A stretch of DNA of 18,783 nt from Chitinophagaceae bacterium UBA3961 (GTDB taxonomy: Bacteria > Bacteroidota > Bacteroidia > Chitinophagales > Chitinophagaceae). Below, piece after piece: positions 15,730-18,783 of the stretch. The notes under the pieces are model-generated. The model was not told where the DNA came from. It worked only from the letters and a program-made list of their open reading frames with translations, and searched no databases. Every line of letters begins with the position of its first letter. Position 1 is the first letter of the stretch. The position numbers and the translations under genes are program-made. Location of the stretch: positions 1 through 18,783 of the forward strand of contig DGDD01000087.1 in the NCBI GenBank assembly GCA_002385265.1, in the 5' to 3' direction.

Positions 15730-15753
15730 AAAAAAGCCGGTTATAAAACCGGC
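15730..15753 (-). terminator. Intrinsic terminator of the deformylase gene
   Basis: On the minus strand GCCGGTT-TTAT-AACCGGC (arms 15736-15742 and 15747-15753, perfect 7 bp, 4-nt loop) is followed directly by TTTTTT. It sits 6 nt past the stop codon of the deformylase gene. Confidence 0.92.
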
Positions 15754-15759
15754 ATTCAA

Positions 15760-16338
15760 TTATTTTGAGAACATCATTTTGTAATCCACTCGAATCTTTC
15801 CTTTTGAAATATCATCGAGTTTGCCTTTCAAAAGTTTTCGCTTTAAGGGCTTCAAATGATCAATGAATAGTTTGCCATCAATATGATCGTATTCATGTAG
15901 AATAACTCTAGCTGTGATTCCTTCAAATAGTTCTGTTTTCTCTACAAAGTTCTCATCACAATAACGCAATAAAACGGTCTCTTCTCTCCACACATCTTCC
16001 CGAATTTTTGGTATACTCAAACAACCTTCGTTGTAGCTCCATAATTCGCCATCGAGTTTCTCGATATGGGCATTGATAAATACTCTTTTTATTCCGGGCG
16101 CATCCGGATGTTCTGCTAACTCCGATGCGTCCATACCCTCGAAAATCTGAGTGCTGTCTACTACAAACAAGCGAATAGCGCGATTGATTTGAGGCGCGGC
16201 CAATCCTACTCCGTTGCTGGCATACATGGTCTCCCACATGTCCTCAATCAATTTCGGCAAATCTGCATAGTCAGCAGATATATCTTTCGCCATTGCTCTC
16301 AATACCGGAGCGCCATATGCTACAATTGGTAGAATCAT
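15760..16338 (-). CDS. def: Peptide deformylase
   Basis: Removes the formyl group from the N-terminal methionine of new proteins, using an active-site metal ion in the cytoplasm. All three family motifs are intact: 'GVGLAAPQ' (43-50), 'EGCLSIP' with metal ligand Cys106, and 'HEYDHIDG' with ligands His148 and His152 and catalytic Glu149. The 192 residues are normal for a bacterial enzyme, and the short start 'MILPIVAYG' is typical of Bacteroidota versions. It is the last gene of the minus-strand housekeeping cluster. A 49-nt gap to the RuvX gene contains its own -7 box, so it can be transcribed alone, and a clear terminator follows. Confidence 0.97.
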   Translation of the reverse strand: MILPIVAYGAPVLRAMAKDISADYADLPKLIEDMWETMYASNGVGLAAPQINRAIRLFVVDSTQIFEGMDASELAEHPDAPGIKRVFINAHIEKLDGELWSYNEGCLSIPKIREDVWREETVLLRYCDENFVEKTELFEGITARVILHEYDHIDGKLFIDHLKPLKRKLLKGKLDDISKGKIRVDYKMMFSK

Positions 16339-16362
16339 GTATGAATCAATTGAAATAGATCA

Positions 16363-16370
16363 CAAAATTA
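16363..16370 (-). promoter_or_regulatory. -7 promoter box (TAATTTTG) before def
   Basis: The minus strand reads TAATTTTG, an exact TAnnTTTG match, 24 nt before the deformylase start codon. It predicts transcription starting near 16358 with a leader of about 20 nt. No clear -33 TTG is seen at the normal spacing, so strength is uncertain. Confidence 0.5.
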
Positions 16371-16387
16371 CGAATTTTCAGGCGAAT

Positions 16388-16801
16388 CTAGCCCCGGCTT
16401 TGAAGGTATTCTTGAAGCAGTATGGTAGCAGCAATTTCATCGACTAAGCCCTTTTCTCGGCGTTGCTTTTTCTTAAGCCCCATGTCTATCATCGCTTGCT
16501 GCGCCATTTTAGAGGTATAGCGCTCATCGGCAGTTTGAACAGGGATATTGGGAAAATGGCGCCTAAGTTTTGGCAAAAAATTCGCTACTAAAGGCGTTGC
16601 ATCCGTATCCGATTCGTCCCAATTTTTGGGATCTCCCACCAAAAACAGCGATACTTCTTCTTTAGAAGTATATTCCTTTAAAAATTTCAACACTTCGGGG
16701 GTAGCCACGGTTGTCAATCCGGTTGCAATAATTTGCAATGGATCGGTTACCGCTAATCCGGTACGCTTTTTTCCAAAATCGATGGCTACAATTCGGGGCA
16801 T
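16388..16801 (-). CDS. ruvX: RuvX/YqgF family putative pre-16S rRNA nuclease / Holliday junction resolvase-like
   Basis: This 137-residue RNase H-fold protein matches YqgF in length and motifs: N-terminal 'IVAIDFGKKRTGLAVTDP' with catalytic Asp8, 'LVGDPKN' (54-60), 'TADERYTS' (90-97) with Asp92-Glu93-Arg94, and 'GLVDEIAATILLQEYL' with Asp121 near the end. The E. coli relative is required for 16S rRNA 5'-end maturation; the name Holliday junction resolvase reflects fold similarity to RuvC. The gene follows the prenyltransferase gene by 9 nt in the same operon. Confidence 0.95.
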   Translation of the reverse strand: MPRIVAIDFGKKRTGLAVTDPLQIIATGLTTVATPEVLKFLKEYTSKEEVSLFLVGDPKNWDESDTDATPLVANFLPKLRRHFPNIPVQTADERYTSKMAQQAMIDMGLKKKQRREKGLVDEIAATILLQEYLQSRG

Positions 16802-16810
16802 AGTTTCTAT

Positions 16811-17719
16811 TTATCCAAAAAAGATATCAGTAATTACAAACACTGCAAATACTACGCTGGCAATTCCATTGGCTGTCATGAATGCAATGTTCACTCTTCT
16901 CAAATCGGTGGGCTTTACAATGCTATGTTGGTACACCAACATCCCAACAAACACAGCCACTCCTATCCAATAAATGAAGGTGAAATCACCCAAGAGGCCC
17001 GCGCTAATCACAAAACCTGCACTTAGCATGTGCAGCGATCTTGACACGATTAACGCCCTCACTTTACCCAGAGCAGCCGGTATTGAATGCAATTGATTGT
17101 TCTTGTCAAATTCTTCGTCTTGCAATGCGTAAATAATATCGAAGCCACTCACCCAACAGATAACCGTAAATGAAAACAGCAAGGGCAACCAATCGAACAC
17201 ACCGGTTACGGCTAAATAAGCACCAATAGGCGCTAAACTTAACCCAACGCCTAATACAAGGTGACAGAGCGCTGTAAAGCGTTTGGTAAAACTGTATCCC
17301 AATACTACTAATAATGCTACCGGTGATAAATAAAAGCAAAGTGGATTAATAAACCAAGTAGTTGCAACGAACGCAACACTGCAAAAGATAGTAAACATAA
17401 GCACGCTATCGGCTTTCAATATCCCCGCCGGAATTTCTCGAATGGCAGTTCTTGGATTCTTCGCATCAAACTGACGATCTAGGTAGCGATTGAAAGCCAT
17501 TGCAGCACTTCTCGCAAACACCATGCACATTACAACCAAAAGCAATAAGACCCATGGATTGCGGTTAAGCAGGTCTTCAATTCCTATGTCTTGTGAAAGA
17601 TCGAGGTTGATCGTAGCCAACTTATAAATCCCCAAACTAAATCCAATTAACGCAAAGGGCATCGCAAAAATGGTATGCGAGAACTTAATCAAACTCAAAT
17701 AATTCTTTACTACACTCAT
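16811..17719 (-). CDS. UbiA-family polyprenyltransferase (4-hydroxybenzoate-type; possible MqnP role)
   Basis: The 302-residue integral membrane protein, with about 8-9 spans, attaches a polyprenyl chain to an aromatic ring in quinone synthesis. The two aspartate-rich Mg-diphosphate motifs are present: 'NRYLDRQFD' (77-85) and 'DIIYALQDEEFDKN' (194-207), followed by 'LHSIPAALG' (210-218), typical of the UbiA-like branch annotated as 4-hydroxybenzoate polyprenyltransferase. Bacteroidota generally make menaquinone, so the true substrate may be a futalosine-pathway intermediate (MqnP role) rather than 4-hydroxybenzoate. The sequence alone does not settle this, so no gene symbol is given. The gene starts 10 nt after the RNA methyltransferase gene and ends 9 nt before ruvX, inside one operon. 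Confidence 0.92.
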   Translation of the reverse strand: MSVVKNYLSLIKFSHTIFAMPFALIGFSLGIYKLATINLDLSQDIGIEDLLNRNPWVLLLLVVMCMVFARSAAMAFNRYLDRQFDAKNPRTAIREIPAGILKADSVLMFTIFCSVAFVATTWFINPLCFYLSPVALLVVLGYSFTKRFTALCHLVLGVGLSLAPIGAYLAVTGVFDWLPLLFSFTVICWVSGFDIIYALQDEEFDKNNQLHSIPAALGKVRALIVSRSLHMLSAGFVISAGLLGDFTFIYWIGVAVFVGMLVYQHSIVKPTDLRRVNIAFMTANGIASVVFAVFVITDIFFG

Positions 17720-17729
17720 GCTATGAATA

Positions 17730-18284
17730 TTACAAATGTTGTTGAAGTTTAGCGACGATGGTGGGCTTCACCAGTTCCCACAAAACAATGCCGGTGGCAA
17801 TACTAATATTGAAAGAATGCTTAGACCCGAACTGTGGAATTTCGATGCAGCCGTCTACAATTTTCATTACTTCGGCATCAACACCGGTTACTTCGTTTCC
17901 CATTACGATGGCAATAGGTTCCGGCGTCCATTGTAGGGTGAATTTTTCAAGTGAAACGCTGTTCTGAGCTTGCTCCACTGCCCAAACCTTGTATCCGGCA
18001 GCCCTCAATTCTTGAACGGCTTCCAAGGTAGTAGTTGCATACGACCAATTCACCGTTTCGGTGGCTCCTAAGGCTGTTTTATGAATATCACGATGAGGAG
18101 GTTGAGGAGTATAACCGCATAAATAAATGGCTTCAATTAAGAAACTATCTGCTGTTCTGAATACACTGCCCACATTGTGCATGCTTCGAACATTATCCAG
18201 AACTACCACAATGGGGTGTTTGGGGGCTGCTTTAAAATCCGCAACCGATTTTCGACCCAATTCTTCCATGCTCCATTTTCTCAT
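17730..18284 (-). CDS. SpoU/TrmH-family RNA 2'-O-methyltransferase
   Basis: This 184-residue SPOUT methyltransferase is predicted to transfer a methyl group from S-adenosylmethionine to a ribose 2'-OH in tRNA or rRNA. Motif 1 is 'DNVRSMHNVGSVFRTAD' (30-46) with Asn31 and Arg43, motif 2 'AIVMGNEVTGV' (125-135) with Glu131, and motif 3 'IEIPQFGSKHSFNISIATG' (147-165) with Asn159, together the knotted SAM site. The protein is short, with no N-terminal RNA-binding extension, like TrmH/TrmL-type members; the target nucleotide cannot be told. First gene of the four-gene cluster. A perfect -7 box lies 4 nt before the ATG, which suggests a leaderless mRNA. Confidence 0.94.
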   Translation of the reverse strand: MRKWSMEELGRKSVADFKAAPKHPIVVVLDNVRSMHNVGSVFRTADSFLIEAIYLCGYTPQPPHRDIHKTALGATETVNWSYATTTLEAVQELRAAGYKVWAVEQAQNSVSLEKFTLQWTPEPIAIVMGNEVTGVDAEVMKIVDGCIEIPQFGSKHSFNISIATGIVLWELVKPTIVAKLQQHL

Positions 18285-18288
18285 GGGG

Positions 18289-18296
18289 CAAAGGTA
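18289..18296 (-). promoter_or_regulatory. -7 promoter box (TACCTTTG) giving a probable leaderless transcript
   Basis: The minus strand reads TACCTTTG, then CCCC, then the ATG of the RNA methyltransferase gene. It matches TAnnTTTG exactly. Because transcription in this phylum starts about 4-6 nt after the final G, the predicted +1 falls on or next to the A of the start codon. A -33 TTG at 18322-18324 is further away (25 nt) than usual. Confidence 0.65.
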
Positions 18297-18341
18297 GTAA
18301 CTATTTAGAGATGCTGAAATGCAAGTCCTCAGGAGCCATTA

Positions 18342-18783
18342 CTAATGCACAATTCTTCGCGCAACTTTATCGCCGTTATTGGTCACCATTTGGATGAAAT
18401 AAACGCCTTTAGCCCATTTAAAAGCATCGAGACGAATATTGTTTAAGCCCGGATTCAATAACACCCGCTGGCGCATTATCTGACGCCCCATCATATCTGT
18501 TACAGAAAAATCGAGGGTTTGCGCCGACCGAGAAGCTACTTGCATGATGCCGGTATTGGGCATCGGGTTGGGAGCAATGGTTACCAAAATATTTTGAGGA
18601 ATATCTTTCGGATAATCGTAGCAAGTTCCGGTATTGGGCATATTATTATCCAACCAGTACAGTCTAGAATTCAACCACGATTTCAAGTACTCAATTTCTT
18701 GAGGGTAAGAGCCGGCAATGGGCTGAGGGTTGGGCCAAACATAGGTCCCCAAAATAGGCCAGCGTTGAAAGTGGCGCGTTTTT
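18342..18783 (-). CDS. CotH-like secreted protein with T9SS sorting domain, 3' part only
   Basis: The frame is open to the window edge, so the 5' part is missing; the visible 147 residues are the C-terminus. The first part, 'RHFQRWPILGTYVWPNPQP' then 'YPQEIEYLKSWLNSRLYWLD', matches the end of CotH-kinase-like domains in Bacteroidota (from memory). It is followed by a linker with a repeated 'MPNTG' and a type A T9SS sorting domain beginning 'IAPNPMPNTG', with 'DMMGRQIMRQ' and 'WAKGVYFIQM' and ending 'GDKVARRIVH'. Proteins of this type are exported across the outer membrane. A TTG at 18752 could be mistaken for a start but the frame continues upstream without a stop. The gap to the methyltransferase gene is 57 nt with no hairpin seen. 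Confidence 0.8.
   Translation of the reverse strand, partial: KTRHFQRWPILGTYVWPNPQPIAGSYPQEIEYLKSWLNSRLYWLDNNMPNTGTCYDYPKDIPQNILVTIAPNPMPNTGIMQVASRSAQTLDFSVTDMMGRQIMRQRVLLNPGLNNIRLDAFKWAKGVYFIQMVTNNGDKVARRIVH

Larger units (their letters stand above)
15166..15759. other. 594-bp gene-free region of repeats and terminators
   Basis: No credible gene on either strand. From left to right it holds the 7-bp repeat array (15168-15265), a small AAAAGT/ACTTTT hairpin (15281-15297), a strong terminator (15336-15371), a REP-like palindrome (15407-15450), an inverted repeat with arms 15509-15524 and 15610-15625, and the terminator of the deformylase gene (15730-15753). It separates two convergent transcription units. 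Confidence 0.8.

Noticed and set aside
18750..18752. TTG at 18752 as the true start of the last gene
   Set aside because: The same frame continues upstream to the window edge with CotH-like sequence (RHFQRWPI), so the gene is only cut by the window.

Overview
The window looks like a chromosomal segment of a member of the Bacteroidota, probably of the Chitinophagales/Sphingobacteriia type. The evidence is two secreted proteins ending in type IX secretion (T9SS) sorting domains, MBG-rich surface protein architecture, TAnnTTTG-type -7 promoter boxes, and gene families typical of this phylum (DUF4956, DUF2490, TPR-cyclase, CotH). I see no phage, insertion sequence, CRISPR array, tRNA or rRNA.

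Layout. Bases 1-277 are the 3' end of a PD40/TolB-like beta-propeller gene. Bases 333-1505 encode a CPA-type cation:proton antiporter; its last 26 bp overlap, tail to tail, a TPR-containing class III adenylate cyclase on the minus strand (1480-3429). Just upstream of the cyclase (26 nt gap, same strand) is a 1816-residue T9SS-exported multidomain subtilase (3456-8906). After a 240-bp spacer comes a tight three-gene minus-strand operon (12972 to 9147): an HD-domain phosphohydrolase, a 12-TM-like transporter fused to HEAT repeats, and a stand-alone cyclic-nucleotide-binding domain. Divergent from it is a plus-strand cassette (13132-15165) of a VTC-type polyphosphate polymerase-like protein, a DUF4956 membrane protein and a DUF2490 outer-membrane protein. 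A gene-free 594-bp stretch follows (15166-15759), with 14 degenerate 7-bp repeats, a strong terminator, a palindromic REP-like element, an inverted repeat and a second terminator. Next is a minus-strand housekeeping cluster (18284 to 15760): SpoU-type RNA methyltransferase, UbiA-family prenyltransferase, RuvX/YqgF and peptide deformylase. The window ends with the 3' part of a CotH-like protein gene that has a T9SS domain.

How the genes may work together. The cyclase carries all the residues expected for adenylate cyclase specificity. The nearby operon encodes a canonical cNMP pocket (FGEL...RSA), an HD enzyme whose first motif resembles the class I phosphodiesterase signature, and a membrane transporter with a large HEAT domain. 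This reads as a possible local cAMP circuit (make, sense, degrade) in which a cAMP-binding subunit controls a transporter. That is inference from domains and context. The other points most worth a second look are the subtilase, in which Glu replaces the catalytic His, and its IKSVVN hexapeptides, which are identical in protein but use different codons.
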